Origin: an uncultured Loktanella sp. | Lineage (GTDB): Bacteria; Pseudomonadota; Alphaproteobacteria; Rhodobacterales; Rhodobacteraceae | Reading direction: 5' to 3' | DNA: 31,122 nt | Assembly (NCBI GenBank): GCA_913061335.1 | Contig: CAJXTP010000004.1 | Location: forward strand, 1 to 31,122 | Shown: positions 1-7,354 of the stretch, piece after piece | How the letters are laid out: each line of letters starts with the position of its first letter | How positions within the stretch are numbered: position 1 is the first letter of the stretch | Position numbers and translations under genes: made by a program | Notes under the pieces: model-generated | Seen by the model: the letters and a program-made list of their open reading frames with translations, nothing else | Databases searched by the model: none | Told to the model about the DNA's origin: nothing

Positions 1-527
1 ACTGGGGTGTGATCGCTGCGCGGGGTGACGCGCTTTCTGACATCACGCAGAAGTCCACTGTGTTGGAGGATGATCTGGCGGCATACGACGCAGTTGATAA
101 GTTTCTGTTTCTATCAACTGCAGACTGGACCGACGAACGCCAGGAACTTCTCGAACAAGCATTGATCCGTAAGCCACGAGAGATACGTATTGCAAACGCT
201 GATCTGGTCGCTCCGCGGGATGACGGTTTTTCGCTGGAGCCAGGATACTTTGGACATCGTATCGCGGATGTGACCTTGGCCAATGTCGAATTTTTCGGCA
301 AACCGTTCTCCCATGTCTACAAAATGGTCGAAGCGAGCTTGCCAAACGTTGAGCTTAACAGGATAGCGATGTGCGGGGATTCACTTCATACTGACATTTT
401 GGGTGCCGCCTCCGCCGGATGGCAGTCTATCCTCGTAACAAAAGACGGCCTCTTTGCTGGTTCAGATGCGGGACCCTACGTTGATCAATCCGGACTGCGG
501 GCGGACTGGAATCTTGAAAGGATTTGA
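1..527 (+). CDS. HAD superfamily subfamily IIA hydrolase (NagD-like), 5' end outside window
   Basis: The reading frame is open through the left edge of the window, so only the C-terminal part of about 175 residues is visible and the GTG at 9 is not the true start. The N-terminal DxDG nucleophile motif would lie outside. The visible part shows the cap-to-core transition with a NADL segment (about 198-210), the FFGKPF segment that carries the conserved lysine of HAD motif III (about 291-308), and MCGDSLHTD, which is motif IV with its metal-binding aspartates (about 369-395). This order is typical of the HAD-IIA group of NagD-like small-molecule and sugar phosphatases. Substrate cannot be read from the sequence. 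It is probably the last chromosomal gene before the tRNA-linked island and is transcribed away from the window edge. Confidence 0.8.
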   Translation, partial: WGVIAARGDALSDITQKSTVLEDDLAAYDAVDKFLFLSTADWTDERQELLEQALIRKPREIRIANADLVAPRDDGFSLEPGYFGHRIADVTLANVEFFGKPFSHVYKMVEASLPNVELNRIAMCGDSLHTDILGAASAGWQSILVTKDGLFAGSDAGPYVDQSGLRADWNLERI

Positions 528-1166
528 GCGCAGACCACCACAGGTATGTCAAATTCTATTGGCCAATATTGGCCACAGTTGACTCAACCCAAAGAGATTG
601 AAGTGAGAGCATTTGTTTCGAGCAAATACTCTGCGGTGGCGATCTGCAACCCCAGGCGCAATCAACGACGTGCGTTGCAATGGCACGCAGGAGACATTGG
701 GGAACTCGCAGGGAAAGCGGTTTCGTCCTTGTCTGCAGTCTGTGAGTTCGCCGGATTGGTCTCGCTGCGCCTTGCATGAATGGCCGGTTTTTCCGCTGCG
801 GGGTAGCGTTGAAAATCGGGCACCTGTGGCATTTTCTGTGCTGCGAGCGCGCGTAGCGAGAAAATCGAACTCACAGAATGGGCTCGTAGCCGACCTTAGC
901 TGCGCGACCCACCAAGGTCCGCTAAGGGCCGTTCATGCCACCTATCACCCTAGGTTGCTTCCATCTTAGGTTTGGGCCCACGTCCCCCGGTGACTTCCTC
1001 AGGCAGGTACTGCTCCCACATGGCATGCTAAACCATACGGGTCCCATATATGAGGTGGGGTTTAAGGGTAACCTTTAGTCTCTATATGCATTATGCATAA
1101 TTCATCTAATTGTTATTTAATATTATTAATGATTATAGATAGTTACCTATAAATTACCTTACCTGA
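528..1166. other. Gene-free stretch of about 640 bp between the HAD gene and the polymerase-like gene
   Basis: I see no credible gene here. Short open frames (for example 613-969) give low-complexity, Arg/Ser-rich translations with no family resemblance. The stretch has two parts. From about 550 to 960 it is GC-rich with imperfect inverted repeats, such as CCTTAGC at 894-900 with GCTAAGG at 921-927, and the nested GACCTT/AAGGTC at 892-897 and 914-919. From about 1074 to 1165 it is strongly AT-rich. It may contain the far boundary of the island, but I could not find a copy of the tRNA-Asn 3' end in it. Confidence 0.6.
1074..1165. other. AT-rich segment downstream of the polymerase-like gene, candidate island end
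   Basis: About 90 bp of conspicuously AT-rich sequence lies directly after the stop codon of the minus-strand polymerase-like gene. It holds a perfect inverted repeat TATGCA/TGCATA (1085-1090 and 1094-1099, 3-nt spacer). It also holds a run of short TTACC direct repeats near 1143-1163. Neither is a canonical rho-independent terminator. Its composition contrasts with both flanks, as expected for an element boundary or recombination site. That role is inference. Confidence 0.35.
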
Positions 1167-2498
1167 TCAGGGATGCTCTACTGAGACCTCCGGGGTCAGA
1201 CCAACCTTTTCCCTGAACACCCTGATCATGATCTCCTGGGCTTCCTCATAAAAGTTCCCGTTCACAAGTACCGCGTCATGAATGGGCAGGGCGCTGATGT
1301 TCCGGTCTTTCAGAGCCAGCAGAACCCCAACAAGAATATCAGCTTCTTTGAACATAAGCTGCATACCGACAGCCACCCCAAACCGGTGGACAACAAGTGG
1401 ATGCCGCTTTCCGACCGCCGCCAAGATATCCGCCAGCAATATCCTCTTGGGAATGGTCTTCCGCGCTCCCTTTGGCAGACGTCCAAGTGGCTTGCTGGCA
1501 TTGATTGCCGCCTGAATGACTTTCTTGATGCCGGGACGACAGCTTGTGGGGATGCCATACTCTGACAGATCGTACAGATCACCCTCCGGAGGCTTGCCTC
1601 CCTCTAACCCATAAAGCAGCAATAGACCCACCTGACCATAGTCCAACTCAACAACGCTGTCGTCGTCCAAGATGATGCTTTCTAAGCGCTCGGAGTGCTT
1701 CAGGCGTTGCCAAAATCCACCGTATAACCTGCCGCCTTGGGTAAAGTCAGCGTTGTTGAAAATACGCTTTAGGCAACGGTCATGAAGGTCGATTCCTGGG
1801 ATGTTGCACTCAATATTGGCTTGATCCAACCATTCATTGATAACCTGTAGTTGCTGTCTGTGGGTCGTGGTTTGTTCTGTATCCGTGTATTCAATATGTT
1901 TACCAGGTTTGTCATCCCTGAGTTTCGGCCCGCGCAGAATAATGGTCTCTTCGTCGGGGGAGCGACCAATGTCCGCCAAGCTGAGGCCAAGCTGTTCAAT
2001 CCTTCTCAGGATCTTTCGTCCTGCTGCAAGACTGGTCTGTTTTCCACTGACCGCCACAGTTAGGGTCTCGTCTTTTATGGTGTACTTGGACTGCCCCGGA
2101 GTGATCACAACAAAACCCATTTCCTCAGCAGCCATGACCTTCAGGATATCGGGCAAGGTTTTACCAAGCGCCACACCCTTGTAACGTGACCTTTTGTGCA
2201 AAACTTGATTGCTTTGGGTGACGTGAACGCGTCCTCCCGGGATTTCTAACTCTCGCCAGATCAGGTCACAGACGATGGCTTCAACCGTGGTTTCATAAAT
2301 GGCCTGCACTGCAGTACTGCGTTTACGTCTGCGGATCTTGTAGTAGAACTCATAACCTCCCAGTAGCTTGAGGACCTCTTGCACCACCACCCTTATGCCA
2401 TTCGAAGCACAACGCCGATGGGGGTTAAACGGTCGAGCTGGAGGGGCGATGAGCTCTGTCGTGCCAGCTCTGTTTAGTATTCCTGTCGTTGGTCTCAT
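1167..2498 (-). CDS. Family A DNA polymerase palm-like protein linked to an integrase
   Basis: 443 aa. I recognise it as one of the widespread uncharacterised proteins with a GGRLYGGFWQ segment (here residues 255-264) found near mobile elements. In the C-terminal half three blocks line up with family A DNA polymerases: ELDYGQV (284-290) as motif A with D286; GDLYDL followed by R321, K325/K326 and N333 as a motif B/O-helix counterpart; and LPIHDAVLV (404-412) as motif C with D408. Two palm aspartates are therefore present. The N-terminal 230 residues are unlike any nuclease I know, and a classical 3'-5' exonuclease is not evident. The start at 2498 is supported by GAGGAG about 8 nt upstream. 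It sits 34 bp behind the integrase on the same strand and is probably cotranscribed. Polymerase activity is inferred from motifs only; a structural or priming role is also possible. Confidence 0.65.
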   Translation of the reverse strand: MRPTTGILNRAGTTELIAPPARPFNPHRRCASNGIRVVVQEVLKLLGGYEFYYKIRRRKRSTAVQAIYETTVEAIVCDLIWRELEIPGGRVHVTQSNQVLHKRSRYKGVALGKTLPDILKVMAAEEMGFVVITPGQSKYTIKDETLTVAVSGKQTSLAAGRKILRRIEQLGLSLADIGRSPDEETIILRGPKLRDDKPGKHIEYTDTEQTTTHRQQLQVINEWLDQANIECNIPGIDLHDRCLKRIFNNADFTQGGRLYGGFWQRLKHSERLESIILDDDSVVELDYGQVGLLLLYGLEGGKPPEGDLYDLSEYGIPTSCRPGIKKVIQAAINASKPLGRLPKGARKTIPKRILLADILAAVGKRHPLVVHRFGVAVGMQLMFKEADILVGVLLALKDRNISALPIHDAVLVNGNFYEEAQEIMIRVFREKVGLTPEVSVEHP

Positions 2499-2532
2499 GT
2501 TTCACTCCTCAGTGGTTATCTGTTACAGAAGC

Positions 2533-3819
2533 TCACCAAGTTTTTGCAATCCACTCACGCAGGACTTCAACAGAGTGTCCAGCCCCGTATCTTGAGGCGA
2601 CATCTTGACTGCTATGACCAAGCAGAACCCGGGAAATCTCTTCGGGACAACCGACTTCTCTGAGCTGGTCTTTTTTCCTGTGACGTAAGCTGTGGAGGGC
2701 TTTCTTTGGGTCTGTGATGACCTTTCTGAACCGTTTGAGCATGGCAGCAGAGGCAGAACCTGCGCCACCCTCTCTGGCGTAGCGTGCAAAGATTGCCTCA
2801 TCATCGGACTTACCAATACGATGCCCCTGAAGGCTCTTTATGGCATCTTGTGATAGGGGAATCTTACGTGCGCTACTGTCGGTCTTGATCCCTCGGAAGC
2901 GGTTCTCGCGTATTTCTACAAATGCCTCCTGAAGGTTTACATCGCTCACCTGCAGACCCGTTGCCTCAGCCAGTCGGCAACCTGTCTCCCTAAGCAACAG
3001 GTAGATGGAACTGAAGGTATCATCATCCAAGAAGACGTCTGCTGCTGTCTGTGCCTCTATGTCTGACAGAGGCAGTCTTGCGTTCTTTACATTGCCAGCC
3101 CCTTTGATGCGGAGGCCCTGAAAGGGGTTTTCCATTTTGAAGCCCCGTTCGATGATGGCGTGATTGATGACCGCCCTGACAGAGTTGATGTAGCGCGTGA
3201 CACTATTTGGGGCGATCCGCTCAAGTAGGTAATCCCTATATTTGTTCGCATCCGCCCGCGTCAGGGCGTTCATCGGGATTTCGTCTACCTTGTAGTCACC
3301 AATAGCCAACCGCAAATCTGTTGTTATTCTGGCAAGCTGGTTGGATACCTTTTTGCTGTCAGACGCATCTTTGTAATCGGCATAAAGCTCAATGGCCTCG
3401 GACAAAGAAAAAGCGGAGTAGGGCAGGGAGCCGCCAATAAGATGGGCCACAACCATTGGCTCCACCCCTTGTTCGTCTTCTAACTGGTGGCCCAAGTCAA
3501 ACATCGCCATGTCGAGGTTTTCGTCAACATCACCTGCATCGAGCATCTGGGCCGCTCTCTTGCCAAAGTTCGTCTCTACCGTTGCAAGGACACGATCTCT
3601 GAGGGCTTCGTCATCAAGCTGCCTTAGTAGGGCCTCTACCTTTTTATGTATGACAGGGAGGCGGGCAACCATTTCGTCGTAAGTTTTACCCAGGGAGTGG
3701 CGGAAGGTTTTCTTGCCAATGATCGCCTTGAGCCTGTCTGGCACGTTACGCTTGTATTGGAACGCACCCGAGGTGCGCTCTAAAACGTACTTTGGCAACT
3801 TCTTGCTCTTTATCAACAT
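2533..3819 (-). CDS. Tyrosine recombinase / phage-type integrase
   Basis: 428 aa. The N-terminus (YVLERTSGAFQYKRNVPDRL, residues 11-30) resembles the arm-binding/DUF6538-like start of many proteobacterial integrases. A SAM-like core-binding domain follows at about 138-235. The catalytic domain shows the full active-site set: R282 (GCRLAE), K312 (GIKTDSSAR), H376-x-x-R379 (HSLRHR), H402 (LLGHSS) and Y411 (SRYG). It should therefore be intact and active in strand exchange. It is encoded close to the 3' end of tRNA-Asn and points away from it, the usual arrangement for elements integrated at a tRNA gene. An AGGGG lies upstream of the ATG at 3819; an ATG 7 nt further upstream is in another frame. 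The polymerase-like gene follows in the same operon. Confidence 0.93.
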   Translation of the reverse strand: MLIKSKKLPKYVLERTSGAFQYKRNVPDRLKAIIGKKTFRHSLGKTYDEMVARLPVIHKKVEALLRQLDDEALRDRVLATVETNFGKRAAQMLDAGDVDENLDMAMFDLGHQLEDEQGVEPMVVAHLIGGSLPYSAFSLSEAIELYADYKDASDSKKVSNQLARITTDLRLAIGDYKVDEIPMNALTRADANKYRDYLLERIAPNSVTRYINSVRAVINHAIIERGFKMENPFQGLRIKGAGNVKNARLPLSDIEAQTAADVFLDDDTFSSIYLLLRETGCRLAEATGLQVSDVNLQEAFVEIRENRFRGIKTDSSARKIPLSQDAIKSLQGHRIGKSDDEAIFARYAREGGAGSASAAMLKRFRKVITDPKKALHSLRHRKKDQLREVGCPEEISRVLLGHSSQDVASRYGAGHSVEVLREWIAKTW

Positions 3820-3921
3820 TTGTCATGGCCCCTTTATCTGCTGCAACAACAAATCAATGACGCCTGCAGAATCCCTTTGTTTGTCTGTTTATGACGCGGT
3901 GAGTTCGATTGCGACCAAAGT

Positions 3922-3944
3922 GTCCCGCAAAACGTCCCAAAAAC
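3922..3944 (+). repeat. Tandem GTCCC-A-rich direct repeat upstream of the integrase
   Basis: Two near-copies of GTCCC followed by an A-run (GTCCCGCAAAAC and GTCCCAAAAAC) begin at 3922 and 3934, a 12-bp period. They lie between the integrase start and the tRNA-Asn 3' end. This is where integrase arm-type sites or the int promoter are expected. The site role is inferred from position. Confidence 0.35.
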
Positions 3945-3994
3945 TGACCCAGAACCCATGTAGAGTTAGGTTTTATGATAAAAAGGGGAATTTT

Positions 3995-4069
3995 TGGCTC
4001 CGGCGGTAGGGGTCGAACCTACGACAAATTGATTAACAGTCAACTGCTCTACCACTGAGCTACGCCGGA
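3995..4069 (-). tRNA. tRNA-Asn (anticodon GTT)
   Basis: The minus strand folds as a complete cloverleaf. The acceptor arm is TCCGGCG (4069-4063) with CGCCGGA (4005-3999). The D arm is GCTC/GAGC, and the anticodon arm is GTTGA/TCAAT around loop CTGTTAA, which gives anticodon GTT. The T arm is GTAGG/CCTAC with loop TTCGACC. The discriminator base is G and CCA is encoded (3997-3995). The 3' end faces the integrase gene, so this tRNA is the likely attachment target of the island; the gene is intact, as expected if integration restored its 3' end. Confidence 0.95.
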
Positions 4070-4133
4070 ACACTATGGGCGATATAGCAATGCCGATTGG
4101 TGGCGTCCAGAGGGTTTTTTGCAGTTTAGAGGT

Positions 4134-5042
4134 TTAATTTTCTATCGCGAAAATTGCGTCGCTTTGAAGGTCGGGGCATGCTGTGATCAGACCTCTTTGC
4201 TGCAGGTCCACAAGATGCGCAAACACATTGCGTTTGGCTGCCGCAATCAGGGCAGGGTTCACGTCTGTATAAACCGCCCGCGTGATCTGATCGACAGTTA
4301 GACCCTCGGGTGAAAGCGTGTCCAAAATTTGGGCTTCACGCCCGCGACGGTGTGCGACGAGCCATGCGATCCGCTCTGACGGAATGGTCACAGGGGCCCC
4401 GTGTCCGGGAAAATAGATGCGCGCATCGATCTGCGCCAGCTTTTCGCAAGAGGCCATAAAATCGGTCAGGTCGCCATCGGGTGGCGATACCAGAGACGAC
4501 GCCCATCCCATTACGTGATCACCGGTGAATATGGCGTCGCCCCAAATTAAGCTCAGGTGGTTGCCAATATGGCCGGGTGTATGCAGGGCTTTTAGGGTCC
4601 ACTCGTCCGTGCTGACACAGTCGCCTGATGACATGATAATATCTGGGGCAAAGTCGCTATCAATACCTTCGCCACCCCCCGCAAAGCCTTGATCTGCGAG
4701 CCGCTGCATTATGGTGCTGCGACCCGCTGTAGCGGGGCCATAGCCATGAACCGGCGCACCGGTGTGTGCTGAGAGCCGCCGCGCAAGCGGAGAATGATCA
4801 AGGTGTGCGTGCGTAACGATAATATGGCTAATCGTGCCCGTGTGCGTTGCGGCAAGGATTGCTGCGAGATGGTCATCGTCGTCCGGGCCGGGGTCGATGA
4901 CCGCGATGGATGTATTGCCCAAAAGATATGTATTGGTGCCCAGATAGGTCATTGGCGACGGGTTTGGTGCTAAGATTAGTCGCAAACCGCGAGCTAACTG
5001 TAACGGATGCCCCGCGACTGGATCGAATTCGTGATCTGACAT
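4134..5042 (-). CDS. MBL-fold metallo-hydrolase (glyoxalase II / LACTB2-like)
   Basis: 302 aa. The metallo-beta-lactamase fold is shown by THAHLDH (77-83), the dinuclear-metal motif HxHxDH; by TPGHIGNH with H158; by FTGDH with D175; and by PGHG with H214. A C-terminal region of about 80 residues (222-302) is rich in helix-forming sequence and resembles the winged-helix tail of the LACTB2/RNase Z-like subgroup. Related roseobacter proteins are annotated as hydroxyacylglutathione hydrolase-like, but the substrate is not determined by sequence. It is cytoplasmic, with no signal peptide. It is divergent from the sensor kinase gene with under 50 bp between starts, so the two probably share a compact promoter region. 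The tRNA-Asn lies 64 bp beyond its 3' end. Confidence 0.88.
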   Translation of the reverse strand: MSDHEFDPVAGHPLQLARGLRLILAPNPSPMTYLGTNTYLLGNTSIAVIDPGPDDDDHLAAILAATHTGTISHIIVTHAHLDHSPLARRLSAHTGAPVHGYGPATAGRSTIMQRLADQGFAGGGEGIDSDFAPDIIMSSGDCVSTDEWTLKALHTPGHIGNHLSLIWGDAIFTGDHVMGWASSLVSPPDGDLTDFMASCEKLAQIDARIYFPGHGAPVTIPSERIAWLVAHRRGREAQILDTLSPEGLTVDQITRAVYTDVNPALIAAAKRNVFAHLVDLQQRGLITACPDLQSDAIFAIEN

Positions 5043-5090
5043 GATGATCGGCCCTTTCGCCGGATGGTCCCAAGCGATAGCCTTGGCCTT

Positions 5091-6410
5091 ATGTTTTGGG
5101 CTTGGATCAAGAATTATATGCCGCGCGGTCTATATGGCCGCGCTGCGCTTATATTGATCTTGCCTGTTCTGACATTGCAATTGCTGGTGTCGGTCGTGTT
5201 TATTCAACGTCACTTTGACGGTGTCACGCAGTCAATGACAAGTGCAGTAAATATTGAACTTCGTTTTTTGCGCGACGCGATCAACGCGGTGCCTGATGCC
5301 CAAGCGGCGGGTAAAATAGTGAAAGACACCGGCGCTGCATTGGAAATTGTGGTTAGTCTTCCTGCGGACACTGCACCTGCGGCGGATGAAACCCGTTTTG
5401 TAGACCTGACAGGGGCGATGGTAATCGACACCTTGCGGATAGGCGTTCCCGAAGTGGCCGTGGTGTCCCTATCTGATCGAAAGCGTGTGCAGGTATGGAT
5501 GCAGTCCAATCACGGAATGACGTATCTGTCGTTTCAGCGCGACCGCGTATCTGCCGCAAATCCTCATCAATTGCTGGTCATAATGGTTGTGATGGGTGTG
5601 ATTATGACCACAATTGCGTACTTCTTTTTGCGCAACCAACTGCGTCCAATTAAGCGTTTGGCTGCAGCGGCCACCGAATACGGCAAGGGGCGGATTAAGC
5701 CGTTTTCGCCGACGGGCGCTGTTGAAGTTCGTGCCGCTGGCATGGCATTTCTTGATATGCGCAACAAAATTGAACGCCAGACACAAAGCCGCACCATGAT
5801 GTTATCAGGGGTAAGCCACGATTTGCGGACGCCGCTCACACGGCTGCGCTTGGGCTTGTCGATGTTCGACGGCGACGACACTGATGCGCTCATTCGCGAT
5901 GTCGACGACATGCAGAGCTTGCTTGATGGATTTCTGGACTTTGCCCGAAACGACGCGCTTGATGGTCTTGAACCTTGCGTGCCCCGTGCAATTTTGAGCG
6001 CCGCCGTTTCGGACGCCGCACGTGGGGGGCAATCAATCTCTTTGGGGCCAGTTTCTGGCCCTGATCAACACGTAACGATGCGCCCAATGGCCGTTCGCCG
6101 CGCGTTGGACAACTTGATCGGGAATGCATTGCGCTATGGTACAAAAGCCGAAGTTGGCCTTGATGTCACTGACCGCACTGTGCGGTTCACCGTGGAAGAC
6201 GACGGTCCAGGCATTCCAGCCACCAGCCGAGAGGCCGCGATGAGCCCGTTTGTCCGCCTTGATCCGTCCCGCAATCAAGACAAAGGAACCGGTGTCGGTC
6301 TGGGTTTGTCTATTGTCGCTGATATTGCGCGCAATCATGGTGGATTGCTGCGTCTGGGTGACAGTACCCGACTTGGCGGATTAAAAGCTGAATTGGTTTT
6401 GGCGCGCTAA
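5091..6410 (+). CDS. EnvZ-like sensor histidine kinase
   Basis: 439 aa from the ATG at 5091. An in-frame ATG at 5064 would add nine residues, but I prefer 5091 because related kinases begin MF-W-hK-YMPRxLYGRA. Domain order: TM1 (about 18-39), a periplasmic loop of about 120 residues, TM2 (about 161-180), HAMP, then HisKA with LSGVSHDLRTPLTR and phosphoacceptor H243. The HATPase domain carries the N box (RRALDNLIGNALRYG), G1 (EDDGPGIP) and G2 (GTGVGLGLS). All catalytic motifs are intact and the C-terminus is normal for the family. In relatives an OmpR-type response regulator gene is usually adjacent. Here the next sequence is an IS3 relic starting at the stop codon, so the kinase is orphaned in this window. 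No strong ribosome binding site precedes either start. Confidence 0.9.
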   Translation: MFWAWIKNYMPRGLYGRAALILILPVLTLQLLVSVVFIQRHFDGVTQSMTSAVNIELRFLRDAINAVPDAQAAGKIVKDTGAALEIVVSLPADTAPAADETRFVDLTGAMVIDTLRIGVPEVAVVSLSDRKRVQVWMQSNHGMTYLSFQRDRVSAANPHQLLVIMVVMGVIMTTIAYFFLRNQLRPIKRLAAAATEYGKGRIKPFSPTGAVEVRAAGMAFLDMRNKIERQTQSRTMMLSGVSHDLRTPLTRLRLGLSMFDGDDTDALIRDVDDMQSLLDGFLDFARNDALDGLEPCVPRAILSAAVSDAARGGQSISLGPVSGPDQHVTMRPMAVRRALDNLIGNALRYGTKAEVGLDVTDRTVRFTVEDDGPGIPATSREAAMSPFVRLDPSRNQDKGTGVGLGLSIVADIARNHGGLLRLGDSTRLGGLKAELVLAR

Positions 6411-6876
6411 GGGAACAATCGACCGCCGTTGATGTATGCTTTATCGGCCACGATTGTCCTCGGCATGCCTCGCTCAGCAATTACTCGATCCAGCTCACGC
6501 GCAACGCGCTGGCCAGATAGTGATGTATCCGCAGCCAGAACCAGGTTCTCTCTGCTGAAGTCATCCACAACCGTTAGAATGCGGAAGTGACGGGCGTCCG
6601 TTAATGCATCTGACACGAAATCTAAACGCCAGCGTTGGTTCGGGCCGTCAGGCAGCACCGTTGATCGATCAATCTGCAGCACATCACTCGCCCGCCCCCT
6701 CTCGGCAGATTGCTTTGCAATAACCTGCCGGTCAATGGATGCCGTGCCGCCGACATACATCAGCGGTCTTCTCGCCGTTACTCGCTACAAATGATACCCC
6801 AGATCATTTGCTCAACGCTCAAACCCTGTTCTTTGATAATTTCTATGATCTATTCGTCCGTAAATCGTGCCTTCAT
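6407..6876 (-). pseudogene. Decayed IS3-family transposase (orfA and orfB remnants)
   Basis: Reading leftward from 6876, orfA begins MKARFTDE, hits an in-frame TAG, then continues IIEIIKEQ. This is the start of IS3-type OrfA with a CAG-to-TAG change. About 50 bp of foreign sequence and a frame change follow, then GEKTADVCRRHGIH (6776-6735), another OrfA segment, which ends in TGA. The 117-codon frame 6407-6760 then carries the rve integrase core of OrfB: PNQRWRLDFVSD with the first DDE aspartate and ILTVVDDFSRENL. It ends just after the second aspartate (IVAD), so the DDE glutamate and the C-terminus are lost. At least one nonsense change, one frameshift, an internal deletion joining orfA to orfB and a 3' truncation are visible. 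It is not functional. Its left edge overlaps the kinase stop codon by 4 bp. Confidence 0.85.
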
Positions 6877-7354
6877 TTGTCCGTCCTTTTGTTGGGCGGA
6901 CTCTGCACAAATCTGGAGGAGATTTAGGGGCGCAGATTTTCATAAGCAACCGTTGTCAGCTGGTGTAAAGTTGACGCTGCTCCGAAAGAACGAAGGCACG
7001 GCCTAATTCGAATTCCTGTCGGCTGTTGGGGCAACGTTCTGAATTGAAATTGTTGTGGACGGTGGCGGGAAAAGTGACGGGTCTTTTGCAAGATTCGGAC
7101 TCGATCGAGGCGAACCGCGCCTCAAACAGAGTTGATCCTCATGTCAGGAAAATTGTCCGTCAAAGAGATCGAGTTTGCTGGTCAAAAGTTCATCACCAAA
7201 CCGGTAACGCGGGCCAGCTTGGCACAAGCGCACACGCATCAAACATCACATATGATGCTTTGGATAGTTACACTTAACATTTTCCAAACTGGACATTGGC
7301 CATCCTGCACTGCAAATTGGTCCAATTTCAATTGAAAATATCTCTCATAGTTTT
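6877..7354. other. Non-coding stretch after the IS3 relic with a possible receiver-domain scrap
   Basis: No intact gene is visible in about 480 bp. The part up to about 6945 is probably the rest of the IS3 end. At about 7132-7236 (+) a frame reads LILMSGKLS...FITKPVTRASLAQA. This resembles the last strand and helix of a response-regulator receiver domain, where a conserved Lys-Pro follows beta-5. It has no start, no upstream receiver core in the same frame and no catalytic Asp, so I treat it as a possible gene fossil rather than a gene. Confidence 0.35.

Noticed and set aside
613..969. Open frame of 118 codons downstream of the HAD gene
   Set aside because: Arg/Ser-rich translation with no family features, no ribosome binding site, and overlapping equally long frames on both strands; typical of non-coding GC-rich sequence.
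1184..1207. CCTCCGG...GGTCAGACC as a degenerate copy of the tRNA-Asn 3' end (att site)
   Set aside because: Only short blocks match, with gaps, and it lies within the coding end of the polymerase-like gene; no better than chance.
7026..7335. Two short overlapping frames after the IS3 relic as genes
   Set aside because: No start context and no complete domain; only a receiver-like scrap in one frame, so treated as a fossil at most.
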